Assembly (NCBI GenBank): GCA_003248935.1
Contig: QFQF01000007.1
Coordinates: 1-64,000 of the forward strand
DNA length: 64,000 nt
Reading direction: 5' to 3'
Origin: Sphingobium sp.
Lineage (GTDB): Bacteria; Pseudomonadota; Alphaproteobacteria; Sphingomonadales; Sphingomonadaceae
The stretch's first letter is position 1. Each line of letters starts with the position of its first letter. A model generated the notes under the pieces. It had not been told where the DNA came from and searched no databases. It saw nothing but the letters and a program-made list of their open reading frames with translations. Made by a program: the position numbers and the translations under genes. Below, piece by piece: positions 7,485-16,107 of the stretch.

Positions 7485-9425
7485 ATGCGCCGCAGGCTCG
7501 TCGCCGCCCTTCTCCTTTCCGCCGCGTTCGCAGCCCCCGCCGTCCAGGCCCAGACGGGTCAGGCACCCGTCGAATTGTCGAAGCCGGTCGCCCCGCAGCT
7601 GAGCGACGCGACGCCCCTGCCCGCCGACAGCCCCTATCCCGGCACAATCCGGCTGGAGGTCGATGCGACCGACATCGTCCGTCGCATCTTCCGCGTGAAG
7701 GAAACGATCCCCGTCGCCGGTAACGGCGGCCCCGTGACGCTGCTGTTCCCCGAATGGAAGCCCGGCCACCATGCGCCGCGCGGCGAGATCGAGAAGCTGA
7801 CCGGCCTCAAGGTCAGCGTCGACGGCAAGCCGGTCGAATGGACGCGCGATCCGCTGGACGTATTCGCGTTCAAGATCGACGTGCCCCAGGGCGGTAAGGC
7901 CATCACGGCCGAGTTCCAGTTCATATCCGCCACCGCGCCGAACCAGGGGCGCGTCGTCGTCACCGACAAGATGCTGAACCTTCAGTGGGAATCGGTCTCG
8001 CTCTACCCGGCGGGCTACTACACGCGGCAGATCCCGGTGCAGGCGAGCGTCACCTATCCCGACGGCTGGCAGGCGGCGACTGCGCTGCGCGGCAAGAAGA
8101 CCGGATCGACGGTCGCCTATGACACCACCAATTACGAGGTTCTGGTCGATTCGCCGGTGTTCGCCGGACAGTATTTTAAGGCGGTGGACCTGGGCAGCAA
8201 CGTGACCTTGAACATGGTCGCGGACACGCCCGAGGAACTGGTGTTCAAGCCAGAGCAAATGGAGAAGCACAAGACGCTCGTCGCGCAGGCGAAGGCGCTC
8301 TATGGCGCGATGCATTTCGATCACTATGATTTCCTGCTGGCGATCAGTGATCAGATCGGCGGCATCGGCCTCGAACATCACCGCAGTTCCGAAAATCAGG
8401 TGGAGCCCGGATACTTCACCAAGTGGGAAGACGGCCTCATCGACCGCAACCTGCTGCCGCACGAATTCAACCACAGCTGGGACGGCAAGTTCCGCCGCCC
8501 GGAACTGCTCTGGACGCCGGACTTCCGCACCCCGATGCAGGACAATCTGCTCTGGGTCTATGAGGGGCAGGACCAGTTCTGGGGCTATGTGCTGGGTGCC
8601 CGCGCGGGCATGTATACGAAGGAACAGACGCTCGACGCCTATGCCCACATCGCCGCGAAGCTTGACACAACCAAGGCACGCGACTGGCGGTCGGTCGAGG
8701 ATACGACCTTCGATCCGATCATGTCGTCGCGGCGGCCGAAGGGGTGGGCATCCTGGCAGCGGTCGGAGGATTATTACAACGAGGGCATGCTGGTCTGGCT
8801 GGAGGCCGACGCGATCATGCGCCAGCGTTCGAAGGGCGCGAAGGGCATGGACGATTTTGGCCGCGCCTTTTTCGGCATGAACCCGGGCGATTATGGCCAG
8901 ATCACCTACAGCCGCAAGGATGTGGTCGATACGCTGAACGGCATCGTCCCCTACGACTGGAGCACGTTCCTGAAGGAGCGCATCGAGCAGCCGACGAAGG
9001 AAGCACCCAAGAACGGCTTCACCCTCGCAGGGTACAGGCTCGTCTATGGCGACACGCCCAATACGACGACGAAGTTCGTCGAGAAGGACCAGAAGCTGAC
9101 CGACCAGAGCTTCGGCGTCGGCCTGATCGTCAAGAATGACGGCGAGGTGAGCGGCGTCGTCTGGGACAGCCCGGCATTCAAGGCCGGCTTCACGGTCGGC
9201 ACCAAGATCATCGCGGTTAACGGCGCCGAATATTCGCAGGATGCGTTCAAGGATGCGCTGAAGGCCGCGACCGACCCCAAGAAGCCGATTGATCTGATCC
9301 TGAAACGGGACAAGAATTACCGTACGATCAGGCTCGATTATTCCGCCGGGTTGCGCTATCCGCGCCTCGAAAAGACAGGAGAGGGTGATGGCAGCCTTGA
9401 TCGGCTGCTCAAGCCAAAAGCATAA
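7485..9425 (+). CDS. Secreted M61-family metallopeptidase with PDZ domain
   Basis: Exported zinc aminopeptidase of the glycyl-aminopeptidase type. The signal peptide is MRRRLVAALLLSAAFAAPAVQAQ, probably cut after AQA. The zinc motif HEFNH is at about residues 326-330, with the third ligand Glu expected in WVYEGQDQFWGY downstream. An N-terminal beta domain precedes the peptidase core, and a PDZ domain covers about residues 540-625 (LTDQSFGVGLIVKN, then GTKIIAVNGAEYS). Length 646 is usual. GGAG precedes ATG 7485. The pyrophosphatase gene follows after 37 bp. Confidence 0.92.
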   Translation: MRRRLVAALLLSAAFAAPAVQAQTGQAPVELSKPVAPQLSDATPLPADSPYPGTIRLEVDATDIVRRIFRVKETIPVAGNGGPVTLLFPEWKPGHHAPRGEIEKLTGLKVSVDGKPVEWTRDPLDVFAFKIDVPQGGKAITAEFQFISATAPNQGRVVVTDKMLNLQWESVSLYPAGYYTRQIPVQASVTYPDGWQAATALRGKKTGSTVAYDTTNYEVLVDSPVFAGQYFKAVDLGSNVTLNMVADTPEELVFKPEQMEKHKTLVAQAKALYGAMHFDHYDFLLAISDQIGGIGLEHHRSSENQVEPGYFTKWEDGLIDRNLLPHEFNHSWDGKFRRPELLWTPDFRTPMQDNLLWVYEGQDQFWGYVLGARAGMYTKEQTLDAYAHIAAKLDTTKARDWRSVEDTTFDPIMSSRRPKGWASWQRSEDYYNEGMLVWLEADAIMRQRSKGAKGMDDFGRAFFGMNPGDYGQITYSRKDVVDTLNGIVPYDWSTFLKERIEQPTKEAPKNGFTLAGYRLVYGDTPNTTTKFVEKDQKLTDQSFGVGLIVKNDGEVSGVVWDSPAFKAGFTVGTKIIAVNGAEYSQDAFKDALKAATDPKKPIDLILKRDKNYRTIRLDYSAGLRYPRLEKTGEGDGSLDRLLKPKA

Positions 9426-9462
9426 TTGCCCCGAACATCCACGAGCAGATAGGCTTCATTCC

Positions 9463-10011
9463 ATGAACATCGAACTGATCCCGGTCGGCGACGATCCGCC
9501 CAACAGTCTGAACGTCATCATCGAGGTGCCGGTTGGCGGCGAACCGGTGAAATATGAGTTCGACAAGGCCTCCGGCGCCCTCTTCGTCGATCGCATCCTG
9601 CACACGCCGATGCGCTATCCGGCGAACTACGGCTTCGTGCCGCACACCCTGTCGCCCGATGGCGACCCGCTCGACGCACTGGTCATCGCCCGCTCGCCCT
9701 TCATCCCGGGCGCAGTGGTCGCGGCGCGTCCGATCGCGGTGCTGAACCTTGAGGACGAGGCCGGTGGCGACGAGAAGCTGGTCTGCGTGCCCGCCGACTC
9801 CGTCTTCCCCTATTACTCCAATGTCGGCGAGAAGGACGACCTGCCCGGCATCGTGATGGAGCAGATCGAGCACTTCTTCACCCACTACAAGGATCTGGAG
9901 AAGAAGAAGTGGGTCCGCGTCGGCACCTGGGGCGGCGCTGAAGACGCCAAGCAGATCACGCTCGAGGCGATCGAACGCTACAAGGCCAGCAAGGCGCAGG
10001 CTGCCGCCTGA
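9463..10011 (+). CDS. ppa: Inorganic pyrophosphatase, family I
   Basis: Hydrolyses pyrophosphate to phosphate in the cytosol, pulling biosynthetic reactions forward. The 182 residues carry the family I signature DGDPLDALVI and the conserved YPANYGFVPHT and KKWVRVGTWG blocks. The frame is open upstream of ATG 9463 into the end of the peptidase gene, but homology begins at MNIELIPVG. A 15-bp perfect terminator hairpin follows. Confidence 0.97.
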   Translation: MNIELIPVGDDPPNSLNVIIEVPVGGEPVKYEFDKASGALFVDRILHTPMRYPANYGFVPHTLSPDGDPLDALVIARSPFIPGAVVAARPIAVLNLEDEAGGDEKLVCVPADSVFPYYSNVGEKDDLPGIVMEQIEHFFTHYKDLEKKKWVRVGTWGGAEDAKQITLEAIERYKASKAQAAA

Positions 10012-10030
10012 TCCCGGCGGACATGCCATA

Positions 10031-10070
10031 GCGAAAAGGCCCGGGCGAGCGATCTCCCGGGCCTTTTCGC
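10031..10070. terminator. Rho-independent terminator after ppa
   Basis: A 15-bp perfect stem, GCGAAAAGGCCCGGG (10031-10045) / CCCGGGCCTTTTCGC (10056-10070), with a 10-nt loop. It is one of the longest perfect stems in the window, though the T run is inside the stem. Confidence 0.88.
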
Positions 10071-10087
10071 GTTCTGAATGGGACAGA

Positions 10088-10130
10088 GGAAGGAAAACCG
10101 TCACAAACTGTACCTTCCGGGGACAGTTGT
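10088..10130 (+). other. Possible H-type pseudoknot / structured RNA element
   Basis: Two interleaved complementary pairs lie in the 256-bp gap between the ppa terminator and the acyltransferase gene: GGAAGG (10088-10093) with CCTTCC (10113-10118), and ACAAACTGT (10103-10111) with ACAGTTGT (10123-10130, one-base bulge). Their order gives pseudoknot topology, or else two competing hairpins. The rest of the gap (10131-10326) shows no gene or tRNA. Function unknown. Confidence 0.3.
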
Positions 10131-10326
10131 TTCCCACTACGGGACCGCCCCCTTGCCATCTCGCGGCGAATCGCTGATGCTTACGCCATTCGACGGACGC
10201 GGCATGCCGCGTGGCTAGTCCCGGCGCCTAACCCTGGGTAACCCATTGCGATTCAGCTCTCGACACGACTGATCCCATTGGTGTTCACGTAAGAGCTGGA
10301 CCGCCGTCGGTTCCAGGTCACCCCAT

Positions 10327-11460
10327 ATGCCATCTCCATCGCTTCAACGCGCATGGCGGCCTCCCCTGTTCGGTACGCATGGCGTCGAACGGCGGAAGGC
10401 GCAGCGCGCCATTCCCTTGCCCGAGGGCCCTTCGGGCAATGCCACCATTACCGTCCTTCAGGCCGGGCGCGCGATCGCCGCGCTGTGCGTCGTGCTGATG
10501 CACCTGCTCCCGCCGACACTGAACATGGTCGGGCCAATCCCGCCGGTCGCGCAGGCGATCATGGCGCGCGGCTATCTGGGCGTAGACTTCTTCTTCGTGC
10601 TGTCCGGCTTCATCATCTATCATGCCAATCATGCGGCTTACGGTCGTGCGGGCTGGACGCGCCGCTATGCAGTGGGCCGGGTCGCGCGCATCTATCTGCC
10701 GTATCTTCCCGTCGGCATCGCGCTGGCGCTGATCTACAGCCTCGCCCCGGGACTGGGCGGGGGACATGACTGGTCATGGGCGGGGACGATCACCCTGCTG
10801 CCGCAACTCGGCCAGCCGGCGCTCGGTGTCGCATGGACGCTGGTCTACGAACTCGCCTTCTACCTGATCGCCTGGCTGTTCTTCCGCTCGGGCGAGCCCA
10901 TCGCCTGGGCATCGCTGTGGGGCGTCGCGATCCTGATGCGGCATGTCGTTGGCCCGCCGTTCGCCCCGGCGCCCGACCTGACGCTGGCATCGGTCCTGCT
11001 CAATCCGCTGAACCTGGAATTCGTGTTCGGCATGTTCGCCGCGCGGATCGTGCTCGACAACCAGGCACGCAATCCTGCGATCTTCTGGGTCGCGGGCACG
11101 ATCTGTATCGCGACCTTCACGCTCGACGGCATGCATCGCGCCAACTCGCACATCTTCGGGCTCGGCCTCGCCTGCCTGCTCGTCCCCATCATCCGTCTGG
11201 AACTCGCCGGGCGATTGCGCGCAGGCGGCGTCCTGCTACTGCTCGGCAATGCGTCCTATGCCATCTATCTGCTGCACATGCCGATGCTGTCGCTGACCGC
11301 CCGCTTGACCGGCTGGCTGTCGGGGGACTGGCGGATGAGCATCGTTCTGGGGCTCTTCGCCTCCGTCGCGACCGGCATCGCCTATCATATCTTCTATGAG
11401 AAACCGGTGCTGAGCCGGGTCAGGCAGGCGATCATGCCGATGCGGGACCGCCCGCAATGA
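10327..11460 (+). CDS. Acyltransferase 3 family membrane protein (OafA/YrhL-like)
   Basis: Inner-membrane O-acyltransferase of the family that acetylates or otherwise acylates surface polysaccharides and peptidoglycan. The family start is ITVLQAGRAIAALCVVLMHL, with the conserved His in the first helix, then GVDFFFVLSGFIIYH and ARIYLPYLPVG. About ten hydrophobic helices follow over 377 residues, ending in LGNASYAIYLLHMPML. ATG 10327 adds about 40 residues before the first helix; a later start is possible as no strong ribosome binding site is visible. A small membrane ORF overlaps its stop by ATGA. Confidence 0.88.
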   Translation: MPSPSLQRAWRPPLFGTHGVERRKAQRAIPLPEGPSGNATITVLQAGRAIAALCVVLMHLLPPTLNMVGPIPPVAQAIMARGYLGVDFFFVLSGFIIYHANHAAYGRAGWTRRYAVGRVARIYLPYLPVGIALALIYSLAPGLGGGHDWSWAGTITLLPQLGQPALGVAWTLVYELAFYLIAWLFFRSGEPIAWASLWGVAILMRHVVGPPFAPAPDLTLASVLLNPLNLEFVFGMFAARIVLDNQARNPAIFWVAGTICIATFTLDGMHRANSHIFGLGLACLLVPIIRLELAGRLRAGGVLLLLGNASYAIYLLHMPMLSLTARLTGWLSGDWRMSIVLGLFASVATGIAYHIFYEKPVLSRVRQAIMPMRDRPQ

Positions 11461-11684
11461 GACGAAGCGCCACGAAAACGGGAGCGCAGGAGCAGGCAGG
11501 GCATCGGTCGCGCCTGTCTGCGCCACCGCTGCTGAGTGCAGCGGCCGTCGAGATGGGGGCGGCAAGCGAGCCCCTGCCCAGCCTGATGCCTGCGGCCATC
11601 CTGATCGCGGCGGCCGTCCCGCTGATCGTGGCACGGCAGGCCTGGCGGAAACGCCGCAAGCGGCCACATACCGTCGTCAATTGA
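11457..11684 (+). CDS. Small single-helix protein overlapping the acyltransferase gene
   Basis: 75 residues, unrecognised. The ATGA overlap with the preceding stop (11457-11460) suggests coupled translation. One hydrophobic segment at about residues 43-62 (LMPAAILIAAAVPLIVARQ) is followed by a strongly basic tail (WRKRRKRPH), so a cytosolic C-terminus is likely. It could be a chance frame; the overlap and helix support it, the Ala/Ser-rich N-terminal half does not. Confidence 0.45.
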   Translation: MRRSATKTGAQEQAGHRSRLSAPPLLSAAAVEMGAASEPLPSLMPAAILIAAAVPLIVARQAWRKRRKRPHTVVN

Positions 11685-11736
11685 AGCGCCGCTTGTCCAG
11701 CCACCATTCACTCCCGATCCTGTTTCATATCGAACG

Positions 11737-12342
11737 ATGACCGACCAGTATCAGATGCGCCTGCCCCCCGCCGACCTCGCCCGGCTGTTCAATGCCGACC
11801 TGGCGGTGAGCGGCGCGACGGACGCCGACCTGCTGCCCGGCGGACGCGGCCTTGTGGTGCGGGAGGTGGATGGGCGCCGGGTCGTATCCGACATGCACTG
11901 GGGCTTTCCGCTGCATCCAAGCCGGGAAGCACTGGCCCGCCACCCGAAGGCGAAGCCCAAGCCGGTCAACAAGGCGAAGGGCCTCACCCGCCCGTTCTGG
12001 CGCGCCTGCGCCGAGAACCCGGCGAACCGATGCCTGATCCCGGTCGAAAAGTTCGTCGCCGAACCGACGCGGAAGAGCGGCGTCCCCAGTGCCTGGTTCG
12101 GCATACCCGACCAGCCGCTGCTCGTCATGGCGGGGCTGTGGCGAACCAGCGAGGAATGGGGCGATGTCTACAGCGTGGCGATGACCGAGGCGTGCGCGGA
12201 GATCACGCCGGTGCACGACCGGATGCCGGTGATCCTGCGTCCGACGCAGTGGCGGCGCTGGCTGCACGGGTCGATCGACGAAGCCCTGGACCTGCAGCAA
12301 CCCTATGGCGGACCGGTCTCGGTGGAAACGGTGGGCGGCTGA
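11737..12342 (+). CDS. Degenerate SRAP (SOS-response-associated peptidase-like) protein
   Basis: 201 residues matching the SRAP/HMCES/YedK family along its length: LARLF near the start, MHWGFPLHP (family W-G-L/F-P), the PVNKAKGL block, RCLIPVEKFVAEP, VMAGLWR, FS/SVAMTEA and VHDRMPVIL. Active SRAP proteins start MC, and that Cys2 forms the covalent link to abasic sites in single-stranded DNA. Here the protein begins MTDQYQM, so Cys2 is missing although the rest of the N-terminal block aligns. The His of VHDRMP is retained; the usual E-W of the glutamate motif is altered to VAEP. No other in-frame upstream start would restore Met-Cys. It may be inactive, or use different chemistry. Confidence 0.82.
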   Translation: MTDQYQMRLPPADLARLFNADLAVSGATDADLLPGGRGLVVREVDGRRVVSDMHWGFPLHPSREALARHPKAKPKPVNKAKGLTRPFWRACAENPANRCLIPVEKFVAEPTRKSGVPSAWFGIPDQPLLVMAGLWRTSEEWGDVYSVAMTEACAEITPVHDRMPVILRPTQWRRWLHGSIDEALDLQQPYGGPVSVETVGG

Positions 12343-12359
12343 GCCTGTCGCCCTTCGAG

Positions 12360-12379
12360 GGGTGATCGTCAGATCACCC
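12360..12379. terminator. Convergent hairpin between SRAP-like and MocR genes
   Basis: Perfect 8-bp stem GGGTGATC (12360-12367) / GATCACCC (12372-12379) with a 4-nt loop holding part of the MocR stop codon region. There is no T run, so termination may be partial. Confidence 0.5.
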
Positions 12380-13838
12380 GCTCGGCCTCCAGCGCCCACG
12401 CGGCGGTGTCCGCGCCGCGTGGCATCCGCCGGTGCAGGCGCGCATCGACCCGCGCCAGCCGCTCCACCGCGCGGTCCAGCACGTCCTCCGGCAGGGTATA
12501 GGGCAAGCGCACGAACCGCTCGAACGCACCGTCAAGGCCGAAGCGCGGACCTGGCGCGATCCGCAAACCCTCGCCCTGCGCCATGGCGGCAAGCGCCGAT
12601 GCCTCCGGTCGTGGCATCTCCGCCCATAATGACAGGCCACCGGCTGGCAACGGCACGTGCCAGTGCGGGAGGTGGCGCTCCAGCGCGGCATGCAGCCGGT
12701 CGCGGCGGCGCAGCAGCATCGCCCTGCGCACCGCATCGCCCCCCGTGCCCGCGTCGGAGCGGATCAGGGTCGCCGCCGCAAGTTGCTCCATCACCGGCGT
12801 CGCCATGTCGAGCGTCGCCCGGATGCGGCCGAGTGCGGCGATCATCTGCTCGTCCGCGCGTATCCAGCCGATCCGGAGCCCACCCCAGTATCGCTTGCTG
12901 GCCGAACCGATGCTGACGACCGTCGTTCCCGCCCGGTCGTGGACAGCGACAGGTAAGGGCGGCTCATGCTCGAAGCCGATGCCGACCATCGTCTCGTCGA
13001 CGACCAGCGGCGTGCGCGTCCGTTCGGCCACGGTAACCAGCGCCGCCCGTGTGCCCGCATCCATGTCGCGACCGGTGGGATTATGATAGTCGGCAATGAT
13101 ATAGGCGAGGCGCGGGCCGGTCTGGCGGAAGGCGGCGTGGATCGCGTCGATGTCCCACCCGCTTCCGGGCAGGCCGACAGGCACCGGCACGCAGCTGGTG
13201 CGCCGGATCGCGGCAAGTGCGTTGTGATAGGTCGGATGATCGACGACGATCCGGTCGCCGGGACCGGCCAGCAGCCGTAGCATCAGCGCGAAGCCGTGCT
13301 GCGCGCCATTGGTGATCATGATCTGCTCCGGCCGGGTCGGACAACCGCGCCGCACATAATCCTCGGCGACCGCCTGACGCAGGCGCGCCACGCCGAGCGC
13401 ATCATAGCCAAGGCCAGTCAGGTATGCCGGCATCTGATGCAGCGCATCCTCATAGGCGTGCCATACCGTCTCCGGCGCGGGGAGGGCTGCGGCGGTCCAG
13501 TCAAGCATTTCACCCTGCCCGGCATCCTCGTGCGTGTCGGCGGCGACATGGCGGCCGCCGGGTATGCGGGTGATGCTGCCCGACCCCTGACGGCTGACCA
13601 GATAGCCTTCGTCGCGCAACTGGTTGTACGCGCTGGCGAGCGTCGTCCGGCTGAGCCCGAGGGCCTGCGCCAGTTCCCGTTCGCCCGGCAGGCGAACACC
13701 CAGGCCGATGCGGCCATCAAGGATCAGCAGGCGCAACGCCTGCCCAAGCTGACGATAGGCGGCGTCTCCATTCGACTCGCTGCGCCAGCGGCCGAGCTGG
13801 CGCACGAGGGAGGCCGATCCAAGAGAAGGCATATCCAT
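12369..13838 (-). CDS. MocR/PdxR-type regulator (GntR HTH fused to class I aminotransferase fold)
   Basis: 489 residues, the usual length. N-terminal winged HTH at about 20-85 (LILDGRIGLGVRLPGERELA, then LGLSRTTLASAYNQLRDEGY) joins a PLP-binding aminotransferase-like domain; the PLP lysine is in VSIGSASKRYWGG and the NPTG block is in ADYHNPTGRD. These regulators sense PLP or amino-acid adducts and often control vitamin B6 or amino-acid genes. No such target lies beside it: upstream is a 378-bp gap and a divergent glycosidase, downstream is the convergent SRAP-like gene. Candidate operator repeats lie 20-60 bp upstream. Confidence 0.92.
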   Translation of the reverse strand: MDMPSLGSASLVRQLGRWRSESNGDAAYRQLGQALRLLILDGRIGLGVRLPGERELAQALGLSRTTLASAYNQLRDEGYLVSRQGSGSITRIPGGRHVAADTHEDAGQGEMLDWTAAALPAPETVWHAYEDALHQMPAYLTGLGYDALGVARLRQAVAEDYVRRGCPTRPEQIMITNGAQHGFALMLRLLAGPGDRIVVDHPTYHNALAAIRRTSCVPVPVGLPGSGWDIDAIHAAFRQTGPRLAYIIADYHNPTGRDMDAGTRAALVTVAERTRTPLVVDETMVGIGFEHEPPLPVAVHDRAGTTVVSIGSASKRYWGGLRIGWIRADEQMIAALGRIRATLDMATPVMEQLAAATLIRSDAGTGGDAVRRAMLLRRRDRLHAALERHLPHWHVPLPAGGLSLWAEMPRPEASALAAMAQGEGLRIAPGPRFGLDGAFERFVRLPYTLPEDVLDRAVERLARVDARLHRRMPRGADTAAWALEAERVI

Positions 13839-13857
13839 ATCGATCCTGTAACCGATA

Positions 13858-13898
13858 ATTGGATTGCCCGTGAGGGGCCATTTTTAGAAATTGGACTG
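13858..13898. promoter_or_regulatory. Candidate MocR operator: ATTGGATTG / ATTGGACTG direct repeats
   Basis: ATTGGATTG (13858-13866) and ATTGGACTG (13890-13898) are spaced 32 bp start to start, about three helix turns. Known MocR proteins such as GabR bind paired direct repeats spaced by a few turns. The site lies 20-60 bp upstream of the MocR start and an inverted CCAAT follows at about 13901. Inference from sequence only. Confidence 0.4.
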
Positions 13899-14216
13899 TT
13901 CCAATATGAGACAATGACGATATAGTGACCTTACGCGCCGATTGGTCATGGCCTTTCAATCGATCGCCCCTCTGAGCGACTCGGCAGGAACGCTGCACTT
14001 CCCGCGCTTCGAGAGGCATCACGCGCACGCACTTCCTGTGCACGCGCCGGGCGGACACGTGCCTATCGTGTCTCGATCTTTTCCGGCCATGGCACGGCCG
14101 CGGGCAATCACCCCTGCCCATGCACAGGCCATCGCCTTCCACCGCCCGGATGTCCGTTTCGTCCAATGACGTCATTGCGTCGCCGCGGAACTCAGGCAAG
14201 GAGGGGGCGGGGCTTA
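13899..14216 (+). other. Spacer between MocR and glycosidase genes
   Basis: Together with the repeats this gap is 378 bp. An open frame at 13942-14169 has no ribosome binding site and a His/Pro/Ala-rich product that resembles no family; I do not call it. The region must hold the promoter of the downstream lipoprotein gene, whose AAGGAGG is at 14198-14204. Confidence 0.5.
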
Positions 14217-15437
14217 ATGACAATGACTATCAGCAGACTCATGGCCACGGCCGCATGGGCCGTGATGCTTTCCGCGTGCGGTGGCGGCGATGGCGACAGC
14301 GGGTCGTCCACGCCGACGTCGAGCACGACCGCCGAGCAACCGGCCACGATCACAACTCCCGCGCCCAGCCCGACACCAACGCCTGCGCCGATGCCCACCC
14401 CTACGCCTACACCGACCGCGAACACCCAGTCCGCGCCGGCCCAGACGGCATCGGCCACCCCGTTATCGGAGGGCGCCCGCCTCTATCCGCCGATCGCCGC
14501 CGTCAAGGCCAAGTCCGCAGTCACGCTGCCGATCGGACGGTGCGTCAACTATGCGGGGCAACTCGACGCGGAGAAGCAGGCGGCTTGGATGCGGCCAGTC
14601 GTCGACGCAGACTTCCCCTATATGAAGCGGACGGGCTTCGACACGCTGCGCCTGCCCGTCAATTTCGCCCATTCCGCAGGCCCGGCACCCGGCTTCGCCA
14701 TTGACGCCAAACTGCTCAAGGACGTGCACCACGTCGTCGACAAGGCACTGGCCGCAGGCCTCAACGTCATCCTCGACAATCATTTCGAAAATGCGCTCTA
14801 CACCGACCTGACGTGGGGCAAGGCGCGGTTGACCGCCATATGGAAACAGCTGTCGGTTGAGTTCAAGGACGCCCCCGCCAACGTTTACTTCGAAATCTGG
14901 AACGAACCGGTCAAACCGTTCCTCAACAAGGACATCATGGCGATCTCCGCTCCTGCACTGGCCGAGATCCGGAAGAACAATCCGACCCGGCCGGTGATCA
15001 TGAGCAGCGCCTGGGGCGACGACGTGAATGCCCTCCATGACCTGGAATTGCCGGACGACCGTTATGTCGTCCCGACGATCCATTATTATGATCCTTATGA
15101 ATTCACCCATCAGGGCGCGTTCTTCACCAAGACGGCCCTGCCGACGGGCGTCACCTTCGGCAGCGCGGCGGACTATGCGAAGCTCGATTCCGCTCTCGCC
15201 AAAGTGAAGGCGTATATCGCCCGCACCGGCCGCGTGCCGTTCGTCGGGGAATATGGCGCCTATGAAGGGATACCGATGACGCAGCGCGCCAAATATCATG
15301 ACGTGATCTCCCACGCCTTCGCGTCGATCGGCATCCAGAGCTGCGTTTGGGGCTATGCCAACAGCTTCCCGATCCGCGACGAGAAGGGATGGTACGCCGC
15401 GATCGTCGACGTGATCGGCACGACCACCACCAAGTAG
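14217..15437 (+). CDS. GH5-family glycosidase (endoglucanase-like) lipoprotein
   Basis: Secreted, lipid-anchored beta-glycanase of the GH5 clan. The signal peptide ends in the lipobox LSAC, followed by a Ser/Thr/Pro linker with alternating PT (to about residue 80) that spaces the enzyme from the membrane. The catalytic domain shows TLRLPVNF, the acid/base Glu in YFEIWNEP (about E230) and the nucleophile Glu in FVGEYGAYE (about E345). ATG 14217 is placed 12 nt after AAGGAGG; an ATG at 14223 is also possible. Substrate is likely a beta-1,4-glucan or similar, not shown by sequence. Confidence 0.9.
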   Translation: MTMTISRLMATAAWAVMLSACGGGDGDSGSSTPTSSTTAEQPATITTPAPSPTPTPAPMPTPTPTPTANTQSAPAQTASATPLSEGARLYPPIAAVKAKSAVTLPIGRCVNYAGQLDAEKQAAWMRPVVDADFPYMKRTGFDTLRLPVNFAHSAGPAPGFAIDAKLLKDVHHVVDKALAAGLNVILDNHFENALYTDLTWGKARLTAIWKQLSVEFKDAPANVYFEIWNEPVKPFLNKDIMAISAPALAEIRKNNPTRPVIMSSAWGDDVNALHDLELPDDRYVVPTIHYYDPYEFTHQGAFFTKTALPTGVTFGSAADYAKLDSALAKVKAYIARTGRVPFVGEYGAYEGIPMTQRAKYHDVISHAFASIGIQSCVWGYANSFPIRDEKGWYAAIVDVIGTTTTK

Positions 15438-15469
15438 ATCGAAGGCGACCGGCCGGCGCCCCGCCGGGT

Positions 15470-15982
15470 TCAACCGGCGATGAGAGTCACGAAGGCGGAG
15501 GACACCCAGCCGCTGTCGCAAGGGCCCTCATAACCGCGCTTGCTCTCGACCGGTGAGGAGACGCCGCAATCGACCGGCGCGACCTCCACCGCATTGGCGA
15601 GCGGGTCCGCGGCGGGCGGCACGGGCAGCGGCTGCACCACCACGCCCAGCCAGCGCTGGTCGAGACTGCGCGTGCAGATATGTAGCCGCGTCCCCGGTGC
15701 GAGCGTGCCGGTCCGCTTCGCGTCGGCAAACGGCGCGGCATGGAGATCCAGCGCCCGGGTGGGACCCGGCCCCCTGGTCACGCCGAGCGCCCCGCAGGCG
15801 TCGAGGCGCGGCCCGTCCTCGCCGATCGTGACGGCCCTGACCAGTCCGCTTTCCATCCGCGTTTCGGGCATGTCGTCGCGCGCCGACCCCGCAATCGAAC
15901 TGTTGGGCAAGTCGTCCATCACCGAGTGGCTGTCGGAACAGGCACTCGCCAGCAGCAGGACAAGGAACGGAAGAACACGCAT
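15470..15982 (-). CDS. Putative lipoprotein, unknown function
   Basis: 170 residues. It starts MRVLPFLVLLLASACSDS, a lipoprotein signal with the Cys at position 15. The mature part has a block resembling a bacterial SH3-like fold (ALDLHAAPFADAKRTGTLA, then RLHICTRSLDQRWLGVVV) and ends with GWVSSAFVTLI, a pattern seen in secreted SH3b-like proteins that bind cell wall; this match is weak. Four Cys in the mature part may form disulphides. The frame runs on to 16030 but the signal peptide fixes the start. Divergent from gyrB. Confidence 0.75.
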   Translation of the reverse strand: MRVLPFLVLLLASACSDSHSVMDDLPNSSIAGSARDDMPETRMESGLVRAVTIGEDGPRLDACGALGVTRGPGPTRALDLHAAPFADAKRTGTLAPGTRLHICTRSLDQRWLGVVVQPLPVPPAADPLANAVEVAPVDCGVSSPVESKRGYEGPCDSGWVSSAFVTLIAG

Positions 15983-16107
15983 AGCCGCGCAATAAAGCAT
16001 TCGGCCCCGGCGGTGAAGCGCGATCCACACGTTCGCCTGCCCTGCATCTCAGCCCGGACGCGCATGTTTTCCTTTAGTTTCGGCTGCGCTCCGCCTATAT
16101 GCTCGGC

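Noticed and set aside
6609..8648. 679-codon open frame antisense to the M61 peptidase and continuing into hisS
   Set aside because: It crosses two real genes and their promoter region; no recognisable domain.
13942..14169. 75-codon frame between the MocR and glycosidase genes
   Set aside because: No ribosome binding site, His/Pro-rich product, overlaps the expected promoter.
14340..14460. Proline-threonine repeats in the glycosidase gene
   Set aside because: A low-complexity linker inside the coding sequence, not a repeat array.
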